Shown: positions 44,176 to 52,030 of the stretch, piece by piece
How the letters are laid out: every line of letters starts with the position of its first letter
Position numbering within the stretch: position 1 is the stretch's first letter
NCBI GenBank assembly: GCA_035378985.1
Contig: DAOSUR010000002.1
Span: 186,001 to 250,000, forward strand
Length of the DNA: 64,000 nt
From: Anaerohalosphaeraceae bacterium
GTDB taxonomy: Bacteria > Planctomycetota > Phycisphaerae > Sedimentisphaerales > Anaerohalosphaeraceae
Direction of reading: 5' to 3'
Made by a program: the position numbers and the translations under genes
The notes under the pieces: generated by a model
The model's input: the letters and a program-made list of their open reading frames with translations, nothing else
What the model was told of the DNA's origin: nothing
Databases searched by the model: none

Positions 44176-44985
44176 CTAATTCACTTTTACTTTCATCCCA
44201 TACGCATCCTGAAAAGGAGTGCGTCCAAAACTTTCAAAGCCGTCCGGGGCTTTGTATTGTGCCCCGATAGATTTAATTTTGTTCAGCATTTGCTGTCCGT
44301 CTGTTCCCGACTTTAAAGGGGACTCAAAACGGTCCTTTGTAACCAGCAAGTAGTAGCTGCCGCGACGCATAATCTCTGTTTGAATCCCGTTGGCTTCAAA
44401 ATAGGTCTGAACCGGTACAAGATGTTCCCGATTTGCATAGGTAGCAATGACAATAATATGGTCCTTCTCCGGCCCTGTCGGTTTGGGAGGTTCCGGTGCC
44501 GTTTGAGTCGGCTTCGGTGCCGGCGTAGGAGCAGGGCTTGGGGCTGCCGCCGGTTTTGCCGCCTGGGGAGGCTGAGAAGCAGAGATCGGCGGTTGTGTCA
44601 CTTTCGGAGCAACCGGTGCGACAGGGGGTGGTGCGGCCTCTTTGGGGGCGGACGGTTCCGCCGGAACGGTCGAAATAATTTTGGGAGTCGATGAGGGGGT
44701 TGGCTCCAGCCTCTCTTTGCTTCGATTCACCCAAAAAAGGAAGGCAATCACCAAGATAAACACCGCAGCTATGATAAACGTACCCTGATTTAAACGGAAC
44801 GGCTTTTCTCGTTCTGCATGCGGCGGACGAATTGTAACCGTCACCGGGCTCCTGTCCGGTTTTAGAATCTGCGGCTCCGGAATCTCTGTTTCGGCACGTT
44901 GGTTCTGCATCATCCGTTTCATTCGGGCCTGGCCCTGACGGATGGCCTCGCTGAGTGCCTTATGGTCATATTGTTTAGCCGCCAT
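44176..44985 (-). CDS. Single-pass membrane protein with C-terminal SPOR-like domain
   Basis: 269 residues from ATG 44985 (AGGA upstream); a longer open frame upstream is not supported. An N-terminal charged cytosolic segment (~75 residues), one membrane helix (GTFIIAAVFILVIAFLFWV) and a long Pro/Ala linker lead to a C-terminal alpha/beta domain (HIIVIATYANREHLVPVQTY, EANGIQTEIMRRGSYYLLVT). The order is that of SPOR proteins, which bind denuded septal peptidoglycan, but the match is by overall layout. Confidence 0.68.
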   Translation of the reverse strand: MAAKQYDHKALSEAIRQGQARMKRMMQNQRAETEIPEPQILKPDRSPVTVTIRPPHAEREKPFRLNQGTFIIAAVFILVIAFLFWVNRSKERLEPTPSSTPKIISTVPAEPSAPKEAAPPPVAPVAPKVTQPPISASQPPQAAKPAAAPSPAPTPAPKPTQTAPEPPKPTGPEKDHIIVIATYANREHLVPVQTYFEANGIQTEIMRRGSYYLLVTKDRFESPLKSGTDGQQMLNKIKSIGAQYKAPDGFESFGRTPFQDAYGMKVKVN

Positions 44986-45328
44986 TTCTTTATTCCTAAT
45001 TGTTTTTATGAACAGACCTTTTTCCCCTTTCTGTCCATCAGAAAATATTGAGTTTACCTGAAAAATGCAATTTGAAAAAGAAAAATCCGGACTTTTTTTT
45101 GTCAGGAAACAGCGTTTTCGTGCTTGACAAAATGCCGCAGGAGGGCTATACAAATCCATCCTTTTCAAAAATTTTCTTTACGAACCTCAGTTGTTTTGGT
45201 AGTTAAGAGGGTTCTTTTGTGCAGATTTAGATTGTTTTCCTGTAAACCGCAGAATAGAGATTGCGGTTAAAGGGGATATTTTTTGTATACTATTTGTTAT
45301 TTGTGTCCAATTTTGGAGAAAGCGAATT
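44986..45328. other. Divergent spacer and structured leader upstream of rpmF
   Basis: No gene. It holds the rpmF operon promoter at 45124-45152, a possible second promoter (TTGCGG 45261-45266, 19-nt spacer, TATACT 45286-45291) and a hairpin AACCGC/GCGGTT (45245-45250 with 45263-45268). The resulting leader is roughly 170 nt, long enough for post-transcriptional control of the ribosomal-protein/fatty-acid operon (inference). Confidence 0.5.
45124..45152 (+). promoter_or_regulatory. Promoter of the rpmF-plsX-fab operon
   Basis: TTGACA (45124-45129), 17-nt spacer, TATACA (45147-45152): near-consensus sigma-70 type. It would drive a ~170-nt leader then rpmF. Confidence 0.75.
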
Positions 45329-45517
45329 ATGCTTCCGGCAAAAAAAACCAGCAAAACGTGAACCCGTACTCGTCGGAGTCACCACGCCTTAAAGCCGACA
45401 AACTATTCCTATTGTCCCCACTGCGGGCAAGCCAAATTGCCTCATGCGGCGTGCGGAAAATGCGGATATGTCAATCCTAAAATCACTTTAAAGATGGGTC
45501 AGGAGTCGGAAGAGTAA
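45329..45517 (+). CDS. rpmF: 50S ribosomal protein L32, interrupted by one in-frame TGA
   Basis: Reading from ATG 45329 (GGAG 10 nt upstream): MLPAKKTSKT, TGA at 45359-45361, then TRTRRSHHALKPTNYSYCP, HCGQAKLPHAACGKCGYVNP and a short acidic tail to TAA. The KxSKTRxRxRRxHHAL pattern and two CxxC zinc-knuckle pairs identify bL32. The family has Arg where the TGA stands, so CGA-to-TGA is the simplest change. No start codon lies downstream in frame before the zinc knuckles, so termination at the TGA would abolish the protein. It sits 4 bp before plsX, as in many bacteria. All other features are intact. Confidence 0.85.
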
Positions 45518-45521
45518 CACC

Positions 45522-46532
45522 ATGCGGATAGCCATAGACGCGATGGGAGGCGATTATGCACCGGCTGAAATCATCGCCGGAGCATTAGAGGCCAAGGAGG
45601 TCCTCGGAAAGGAACATGAAATCGTGCTGATCGGGGATGAGCCCGTTATTCGGGAACATCTGGTTCGATTGAACGCCGATCCGGACACATTTCGTATTTT
45701 TCATGCCCCGGAAGTCATCGGAATGGATGAGCCGCCCGTTGAAGCCCTGCGTCGGAAAAAAAAGAGTTCGATTGCCGTAATGGCCAGGGCTGCTTCTCAC
45801 CGACAGGTTGATGCGGTTCTTTCGGCGGGCAATACCGGGGCTTGCGTGGCGGCCTGCCAGCTGCGAATGCGGAATCTGGAAAACGTAATCCGCCCTGGGA
45901 TAGCGACTGTTTTTCCGACTTTAGGCGGGCCGGTAATTGTCTGCGACGTCGGAGCTAATATCGTTTGTAAACCCATTCATCTGTATCAATACGCCGTAAT
46001 GTCCTGTGTCTATGCGGAGGAAATGCTCGGCATTACGAACCCGCGAGTGGGAATTATGAATATCGGCGAGGAAGAGGCCAAGGGCAATGATTTGGTCAAA
46101 AAAACCCGGGCTTTGCTGAAGGCCGACCCCTCCATTAATTTTGCGGGCAATCTGGAAGGCAGAGACATTTTTGACGGTCATTTCAATGTGGTGATTTGCG
46201 AAGGGTTTGTCGGCAATGTGGTTCTGAAAACCGCCGAAGGCCTGGTCAACATGATTTTTCGGGCCATCAAGGACGAATTGAAAAGTCACTGGTGGCTGGC
46301 TCTTCAGTTCAAGAAAGTGATGACCAACATTTACAAAAAGTATGATTATAATGAATATGGGGGGGCCCTGCTGCTGGGGGTGAATGGAACGGCGGTAATC
46401 TGCCACGGTTCCAGCAAGGCCCGAACGATTAAAAATGCAATTTTGGCCAGCCGGAAGTTTTCTACCCAGCGAATTAACGAAAAGATTGTTCAACGCCTGT
46501 CTCAATCGACGGTTATGTCTAATGGTCAATAA
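45522..46532 (+). CDS. plsX: PlsX, phosphate acyltransferase
   Basis: 336 residues. It converts acyl-ACP to acyl-phosphate for phospholipid synthesis. Family motifs: IAIDAMGGDYAPAEIIAGAL, VLSAGNTGACVAACQLRM, VCDVGANIVCKPIHLYQYA, GIMNIGEEEAKGNDLVKKT and FDGHFNVVICEGFVGNVVLK. The canonical rpmF-plsX-fabH order is kept. Its stop overlaps fabH. Confidence 0.96.
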   Translation: MRIAIDAMGGDYAPAEIIAGALEAKEVLGKEHEIVLIGDEPVIREHLVRLNADPDTFRIFHAPEVIGMDEPPVEALRRKKKSSIAVMARAASHRQVDAVLSAGNTGACVAACQLRMRNLENVIRPGIATVFPTLGGPVIVCDVGANIVCKPIHLYQYAVMSCVYAEEMLGITNPRVGIMNIGEEEAKGNDLVKKTRALLKADPSINFAGNLEGRDIFDGHFNVVICEGFVGNVVLKTAEGLVNMIFRAIKDELKSHWWLALQFKKVMTNIYKKYDYNEYGGALLLGVNGTAVICHGSSKARTIKNAILASRKFSTQRINEKIVQRLSQSTVMSNGQ

Positions 46533-47538
46533 TCCAACCATTCAATCTTCCCTGCGTCTTCGGGCTGTCGTGGCCGGCACGGGTTCGAGTGTTCCCGCCA
46601 AAGTGATGACCAATGAAGACTTTATGAAGATAGTTGACACGTCGGATGAATGGATTGTCACCCGAACCGGCATCCGGGAGCGCCACATCGCCGGCCCTCA
46701 AGATACAACAGCAACTCTGGCGGCGCAGGCCGCTCGAAATGCTCTTGAGCGGGCGGGAATGAAACCGGAGGAAATTGAGCTGATTATTGTGGCCACGGTT
46801 ACCCCGGAGATGGTTTTTCCCTCGACGGCCTGTTTTGTCCAGGCCATGCTCGGGGCTTCCAATGCGTGGGCCTTTGACCTGAACGCTGCCTGCAGCGGTT
46901 TTGTGTATTCTCTCTCGATTGCCCAGCAGTTCCTCAGTTCAGGTCGGTATCGAACGGCATTGATCATCGGGGCGGAAACCCTCAGCCGGATTACCAATTA
47001 CAAAGACCGCAGCAGCTGCATTCTCTTTGGAGACGGCGCCGGAGCCGTGGTTTTGAAAGCTGTTTCCAGCGGGCCGGAGGGAATTATGTACAGTACTTCC
47101 TTTTCGGATGGAAGCAGCTGGGAAGCCCTTAAATGCCAGGCCTATGGTTCGCGTCATCCCGTCAGCATCCCGCTGGAAAATCCGGATATGGTTTATATGG
47201 ATATTAATGGGCGGGAGGTTTATCATACCGCGGTCCGGCGGATTGTCGAACTGGTTAACGAATGCCTCGAAAAGTGCGATCTGCAGGTCGAAGACATTGC
47301 AATGTTTATCCCGCATCAGATGAATGCGAGGATTATTGAATCAGTCGGTAAGCGTCTTCGTTTTGCAGACGAGAAAATCTTCATTAATATTGATAAGTAC
47401 GGAAACACGTCGGCGGCCTCCATTCCAATTGCTCTGGATGAATGCTGCAGAACCGGAAAGGTGAAAAGCGGGGATATTGTCCTGCTGGTGGCCTTTGGAG
47501 GCGGCCTGACCTGGGGCGCCAACGTTATCCAGATGTAA
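46522..47538 (+). CDS. fabH: FabH, beta-ketoacyl-ACP synthase III
   Basis: 338 residues from ATG 46522, overlapping plsX by 11 bp. It starts fatty-acid chains by condensing an acyl-CoA with malonyl-ACP. The triad is visible: Cys in LNAACSGFVYSL, His in FIPHQMNARII and Asn in KYGNTSAASIPIAL. VDTSDEWIVTRTGIRERHIA and the C-terminal LLVAFGGGLTWGANVI are family hallmarks. Confidence 0.96.
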   Translation: MVNNPTIQSSLRLRAVVAGTGSSVPAKVMTNEDFMKIVDTSDEWIVTRTGIRERHIAGPQDTTATLAAQAARNALERAGMKPEEIELIIVATVTPEMVFPSTACFVQAMLGASNAWAFDLNAACSGFVYSLSIAQQFLSSGRYRTALIIGAETLSRITNYKDRSSCILFGDGAGAVVLKAVSSGPEGIMYSTSFSDGSSWEALKCQAYGSRHPVSIPLENPDMVYMDINGREVYHTAVRRIVELVNECLEKCDLQVEDIAMFIPHQMNARIIESVGKRLRFADEKIFINIDKYGNTSAASIPIALDECCRTGKVKSGDIVLLVAFGGGLTWGANVIQM

Positions 47539-47560
47539 CCCTTCGCTTTCAGGGATGAAG

Positions 47561-48499
47561 ATGAACAAGAAAATCGCATTTCTGTTCCCCGGTCAGGGGG
47601 CTCAGGCAATCGGAATGGGGATGGACCTTCCGGCTCGATGGCCTTCCGCTGCACGCCTTTTTCAAAGAGCTTCGGAGATTCTGGGGTATGATATTCAGCA
47701 GCTGTGTGCCGAAGGCCCGGAAGAAAGACTGAATTCAACGGTGTATTCCCAGCCGGCAATTTTTGTTGTTTCCGCCGCCCTTCTGGAGATTTTGCGGCAG
47801 GAACGGCCTTCTTTGAGCCCGGATGTGACCGCCGGGTTGAGTATGGGAGAATACACGGCTTTGTATGCGGCCGGCTGGATTGAATTCGAAGATGCTCTGC
47901 GGCTGGTTCAGAAACGCGGTCAGGCCATGCAGGCCGCGGCGGATGCTTCGTGCGGTTCCATGGTCAGCATTCTCGGACTGGACGAGGAGAAGGTGCGTCA
48001 ATTGTGCACGCAGGCCGCTCAGGGACAGGTTCTGGAGCCGGTCAACTTCAACTGTCCGGGGCAGATTGTTGTCAGCGGACACAAAGAGGCCTGTCAGCGG
48101 GCTGCGGACCTTGCAGAAAAGTTCGGAGCCGTCAAAGCCGTTCCGCTGGCTGTGGCTGGTGCCTTCCATACGGTTTTGATGGAACCGGCCGCCCGACAGC
48201 TCTCAGAGGCCCTCGAACAAACTGAGATCCGGACGTCCGATAAGGTGAAGGTAATAGCTAACATTGATGCTTCTTATTATTCCACGCCGCAGTCCGTTCG
48301 GGATGGACTGGTCAAACAGCTCATTGCCCCGATTTTGTGGCAAACCTGTATGGAACGGCTTCTTCGGGAGCAGGTGGAAGAGTTCTATGAAATCGGTCCG
48401 GGACGTGTTCTGACTGGTTTAATGAAGCGAATAGACCGAAAAGCCAAGGTTATTACCGTCAATTCGGCAGAGGCGTTTGCCGCCCTGCCGGGTGAGTAA
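47561..48499 (+). CDS. fabD: FabD, malonyl-CoA:ACP transacylase
   Basis: 312 residues. ATG 47561 is preferred over ATG 47555 because AGGGA is then correctly spaced. FLFPGQGAQAIGMGMDL, the nucleophile motif AGLSMGEYTALYAAG, VVSGHKEACQRAADL and the His of VAGAFHTVLM mark FabD. It loads malonyl groups onto ACP for the synthases encoded on either side. Confidence 0.95.
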   Translation: MNKKIAFLFPGQGAQAIGMGMDLPARWPSAARLFQRASEILGYDIQQLCAEGPEERLNSTVYSQPAIFVVSAALLEILRQERPSLSPDVTAGLSMGEYTALYAAGWIEFEDALRLVQKRGQAMQAAADASCGSMVSILGLDEEKVRQLCTQAAQGQVLEPVNFNCPGQIVVSGHKEACQRAADLAEKFGAVKAVPLAVAGAFHTVLMEPAARQLSEALEQTEIRTSDKVKVIANIDASYYSTPQSVRDGLVKQLIAPILWQTCMERLLREQVEEFYEIGPGRVLTGLMKRIDRKAKVITVNSAEAFAALPGE

Positions 48500-48518
48500 C
48501 GATATCAGGAGATTGAGA

Positions 48519-49256
48519 ATGGCAGAGCAGAGATTAGCAGTTGTTACGGGAGCCGCGAGGGGAATCGGAAGAGCCATTGTACTGGAGCTGCTTCGTCAGG
48601 GCCGCAAGGTTGCCGGGCTGGACTTGAATGCCCAGCAATTAGAGGAACTCAAAAAGGTTGTATCCGAGAATGGGTTTTCCGTCATTACCAAGGTTGTGGA
48701 TATTACCAAGACAGATTTGTTGACCCAGATTCTCGAAGAACTGGCGGAAGAACATGGCGGCATAGGCATCCTTGTGAACAATGCCGGTATTACCCGGGAC
48801 AAACTGATGATTCAGATGGATGACGAAGATTTTGACCGGGTTATGTCGGTAAATCTTCGTGCCGCTTTTACCGCCACACGTGTTGCGGCCCGTTCAATGG
48901 TTCGAAACAAATTCGGCCGGATTATCAGCATCAGCTCCGTCGCCGGTGTAATGGGACAGGCCGGTTCAGCCAACTACGCCGCCAGCAAGGCAGGCCTTAT
49001 CGGGATGACCAAGTCGGTTGCTCGTGAGCTGGGAAAGAAAAATATAACAGCCAACTGTATTGCTCCGGGCTTTATTATGACCGATATGACCCAAGGGCTG
49101 CCGGATGCCGTCAAGGAAGGAGCGATGGCGGTTATTCCGCTCAAACGCTTTGGAACACCGGAGGATGTGGCTCGTGCCGTGGCCTTTTTGGCCTCAGACG
49201 AAGCCGGCTATATTACCGGTCAGGTCCTCTGTGTGGACGGCGGAATGGCCATGTAA
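48519..49256 (+). CDS. fabG: FabG, 3-oxoacyl-ACP reductase
   Basis: 245 residues from ATG 48519 behind AGGAG. SDR fold: VVTGAARGIGRAIVLELL (NADP site), LVNNAGITRDKLMIQMDD, Ser of ISISSVAGVMG, and Tyr/Lys of NYAASKAGLIGMTKSVAREL. The C-terminal ITGQVLCVDGGMAM is typical. It reduces 3-ketoacyl-ACP. Confidence 0.96.
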   Translation: MAEQRLAVVTGAARGIGRAIVLELLRQGRKVAGLDLNAQQLEELKKVVSENGFSVITKVVDITKTDLLTQILEELAEEHGGIGILVNNAGITRDKLMIQMDDEDFDRVMSVNLRAAFTATRVAARSMVRNKFGRIISISSVAGVMGQAGSANYAASKAGLIGMTKSVARELGKKNITANCIAPGFIMTDMTQGLPDAVKEGAMAVIPLKRFGTPEDVARAVAFLASDEAGYITGQVLCVDGGMAM

Positions 49257-49390
49257 GAAAATTGCCCAAAAAAGGATTGAAAAGGGATTTTGGTCTGGTT
49301 ATATTACCGCCGAAATCCCGGAAATCGAGTATAAACGGATTGGAAAAACACAGAAAGGATATCATTTAACTTAGGTAAGGAGTTAAACCA

Positions 49391-49684
49391 GTGGGTGCGG
49401 ATATTGATGTTCAGGCAATTGAAGCAAAGGTCATTGAAATCGTCAGCGAACAAATGGGTGTGGACAAGTCCGAAATTACCCGCGAAACCTCTTTTATTAA
49501 TGATTTGAACGCAGATTCGCTGGATACCGTTGAGCTGGTGATGGAGTTTGAGGATGAGTTCGACATGAGCATCCCCGATGAGGAAGCCGAAAAGATTCAG
49601 ACGGTCGGGGCAGCAATCGATTACATTGTCGATATCATGAAGAAAAAAGGCAGCGAGGGCGCCACGAAGAAGGAAGAGGAGTAA
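49391..49684 (+). CDS. acpP: Acyl carrier protein
   Basis: 97 residues, starting at GTG 49391 with AAGGAG 8 nt upstream. The phosphopantetheine site is NDLNADSLDTVELVMEFEDE, with the modified Ser in DSL. There is an acidic four-helix protein and then a charged tail (KKKGSEGATKKEEE), longer than the ~78-residue norm. It carries growing acyl chains. Confidence 0.96.
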   Translation: MGADIDVQAIEAKVIEIVSEQMGVDKSEITRETSFINDLNADSLDTVELVMEFEDEFDMSIPDEEAEKIQTVGAAIDYIVDIMKKKGSEGATKKEEE

Positions 49685-49695
49685 GCGGCACACCC

Positions 49696-50943
49696 ATGAA
49701 GTTTCAGCGACGTGTTGTTATAACAGGACTTGGGTGTGTAACGGCGTTGTCAGAGTCGGCGGACGGGCTTTACGAAGCCCTCTGTCGGGGTGAAAACGGG
49801 ATTTCCACCATTGAGTCATTTGATACGTCGGATTTTCCCGTTCATTTTGGCGGTGAAATCAAGAAGTTTGACATCGACAACTATGTCCCATCTCGGGAAG
49901 GCCGACGAATGGACCGTTTCACCCAAATGGCCCTTGCGTCAGCTATTCAGGCAGTCAATGACAGCGGTCTTGACTTTGAAAAAGAAGATAAGGATCGAGT
50001 AGGGGTTATCATTGGCACCGGTATCGGCGGGATTAAGGAGATTGAAGAACAGTATCTTCGTCTTCTTCAAAAAGGCCCTCGAAAAGTATCCCCCTTCTGT
50101 GTGCCCAAGCTGATGGGCAATGCCGCCAGCGGATGTGTTTCGATCCAATATGGGCTCAAAGGCCCGAATATGTGCGTCGTTACAGCGTGTGCTTCTGCGG
50201 CCCATGCGATTGGAGAAGCTTTTTACAATATCCTGTGCGGCCGAAGCGAGGTTGTTATCACCGGCGGTTCGGAAGCGGCTTTGACTCCCGTTGGGTTGGC
50301 TTCCTTTTGCGCATTAAAGTCGCTGAGCACTCGAAATGATGACCCTCAACACGCCTCCCGTCCCTTCGATGTGGACCGGAACGGCTTTGTTCTGGCTGAA
50401 GGTGCCGCAGTTCTGATTCTGGAAGAATACGAGCATGCCCGAAAACGAGGGGCAAAGATTTATGCGGAAATGCTCGGCTATGGGGCTACGGGGGACGGCT
50501 ATCACATCACCGCACCGCTGGAAGATGGTTCCGGAGCGGCAAAAGCGATGCGATTGGCTCTTGAGCAGGCCCAGCTGAATCCGGACCAGATTGACTATAT
50601 TAACGCGCACGGAACCAGTACCGAGCTGAATGATGCCGCCGAATCACTGGCCATCAGGACGGTCTTTGGGGAACATGCATATAAACTGTCGGTCAATTCG
50701 ACCAAAAGCTGTCTGGGACATTCGCTGGGGGCCAGCGGCGCAATTGAACTGCTGGTTTGCGCCAAAACAATCGAAAAAGGGATAATCCATCCGACGATTA
50801 ATCTGGAAACCGTGGCTCCGGAATGCGACCCGAAAATGGATTTCGTCCCAAAGAAGGCCAAAGAAAAGAAGGTTCGCTATGCTCTGAGCAATTCACTGGG
50901 GTTCGGAGGCCATAACTGCAGTTTGATTATCGGGAAAGTATAG
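49696..50943 (+). CDS. fabF: FabF, beta-ketoacyl-ACP synthase II
   Basis: 415 residues. It elongates acyl-ACP. Catalytic Cys in CVVTACASAAHAIG, His in INAHGTSTELNDAAE and KSCLGHSLGASGAIELL. GIISTIESFD-like start (NGISTIESFDTSDF) and the end NSLGFGGHNCSLIIG are family features. It is last gene of the operon and is followed by a strong terminator. Confidence 0.96.
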   Translation: MKFQRRVVITGLGCVTALSESADGLYEALCRGENGISTIESFDTSDFPVHFGGEIKKFDIDNYVPSREGRRMDRFTQMALASAIQAVNDSGLDFEKEDKDRVGVIIGTGIGGIKEIEEQYLRLLQKGPRKVSPFCVPKLMGNAASGCVSIQYGLKGPNMCVVTACASAAHAIGEAFYNILCGRSEVVITGGSEAALTPVGLASFCALKSLSTRNDDPQHASRPFDVDRNGFVLAEGAAVLILEEYEHARKRGAKIYAEMLGYGATGDGYHITAPLEDGSGAAKAMRLALEQAQLNPDQIDYINAHGTSTELNDAAESLAIRTVFGEHAYKLSVNSTKSCLGHSLGASGAIELLVCAKTIEKGIIHPTINLETVAPECDPKMDFVPKKAKEKKVRYALSNSLGFGGHNCSLIIGKV

Positions 50944-50974
50944 TTTTTCTGATACAAGCCATAGATATCCGAAG

Positions 50975-51004
50975 CCCCGGGCATTCCACCCGGGGTTGTT
51001 TTTT
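50975..51004 (+). terminator. Intrinsic terminator of the fab operon
   Basis: Stem CCCCGGG/CCCGGGG (50975-50981 and 50989-50995, 7-nt loop) followed by TTGTTTTTT. Confidence 0.9.
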
Positions 51005-51049
51005 GAAAAATTCGGGCAACAGAATCTGTTTGACAGAATTCCATTAGAG

Positions 51050-52030
51050 ATGAAGATTCTTTTCGACTTGATAGGTCTTTGTTTTGGAATCGGCCTGCTC
51101 TTGAAAGGAGCGGATTGGCTGGTAGAGGGTTCTGTTTCTCTGGCACGCCGTCTTAGCTTAAGTCCACTGATTATTGGTCTTACAATTGTGGCTATGGGTA
51201 CATCCGCTCCGGAAACAGCCGCCAGTATTGCCGCTGCTCTTGTTGGTTCCGGAGACATTGCCGTCGGGAATGTTTACGGCTCGAATATTGCCAATCTTGC
51301 TTTGATTGGGGGGCTTTGTGCGGTAATCCGCCCCATTCAGGTTCAGAGGATTTCTCTTCGCCGTGATATGCCTTTTATGATCGGCACAGCTCTGCTGCTG
51401 TGGCCCTTTTTTGTAAATGGCGGAATAGGCCGTCCGGCCGCCCTTTTGCTGATTGTGTTTTTTATCGTTTTGATGGCTTTTATGATTTCCAGCGAAAAGA
51501 AACGGTTTTCGACTGTGCAGGAATTTTCTTTGGAAGAGAAACTCTTCCTTCAGAAAATCCCAAAACAGCTGGGCATAAGCATTCTGTTTATCCTTCTGGG
51601 ACTGCCTGCCTTGGCTTTCGGGGCCAAACTGACAATCTGGGGAGCTTCTTCGCTGGGACGGCAAATCGGGTTGTCTGAAGCGGTCATCGGTCTGACAATT
51701 GTGGCGGTAGGCACCTCCCTGCCGGAAATGATTACGTCGCTGGTGGCCTCCTTCAAGAAACAGGATGACCTGTCAATCGGCAATCTGGTCGGTTCCAACA
51801 TTTTCAACACCCTGTTCGTAATCGGTTCGGCAGGATTGGCTCGGCCCTTTTCCGTCAGCCAACAGCTTCTGGGGATAGACTACTGGATTATGGTTGTCGT
51901 AAGTATTTTGTTCGCCTGCTTTGCCTTTGCCCGGGACAAAATCAGCCGTTCTGCCGGGCTTCTTCTGCTGGCTGTTTACGCGGCCTATCTGATTTACCTT
52001 CTTTCTTCAAACCGCATCGAGTCGCTGTAA
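51050..52030 (+). CDS. CaxA/YrbG-type calcium/sodium antiporter
   Basis: 326 residues from ATG 51050. About ten membrane segments in two inverted halves, each with the alpha-repeat of the Na+/Ca2+ exchanger family: IIGLTIVAMGTSAPETAASI with VGNVYGSNIANLALI, and VIGLTIVAVGTSLPEMITSL with IGNLVGSNIFNTLFVI. The acidic residues in these repeats bind cations. It exports or exchanges Ca2+ at the inner membrane. Its 3' end overlaps the convergent gene by 37 bp. Confidence 0.9.
   Translation: MKILFDLIGLCFGIGLLLKGADWLVEGSVSLARRLSLSPLIIGLTIVAMGTSAPETAASIAAALVGSGDIAVGNVYGSNIANLALIGGLCAVIRPIQVQRISLRRDMPFMIGTALLLWPFFVNGGIGRPAALLLIVFFIVLMAFMISSEKKRFSTVQEFSLEEKLFLQKIPKQLGISILFILLGLPALAFGAKLTIWGASSLGRQIGLSEAVIGLTIVAVGTSLPEMITSLVASFKKQDDLSIGNLVGSNIFNTLFVIGSAGLARPFSVSQQLLGIDYWIMVVVSILFACFAFARDKISRSAGLLLLAVYAAYLIYLLSSNRIESL

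Noticed and set aside
45283..45480. A 65-codon frame from a GTG/TTG-type start overlapping rpmF.
   Set aside because: It is out of frame with the clear L32 reading (two CxxC pairs, KTSKT...RTRR) and has no protein-like pattern.
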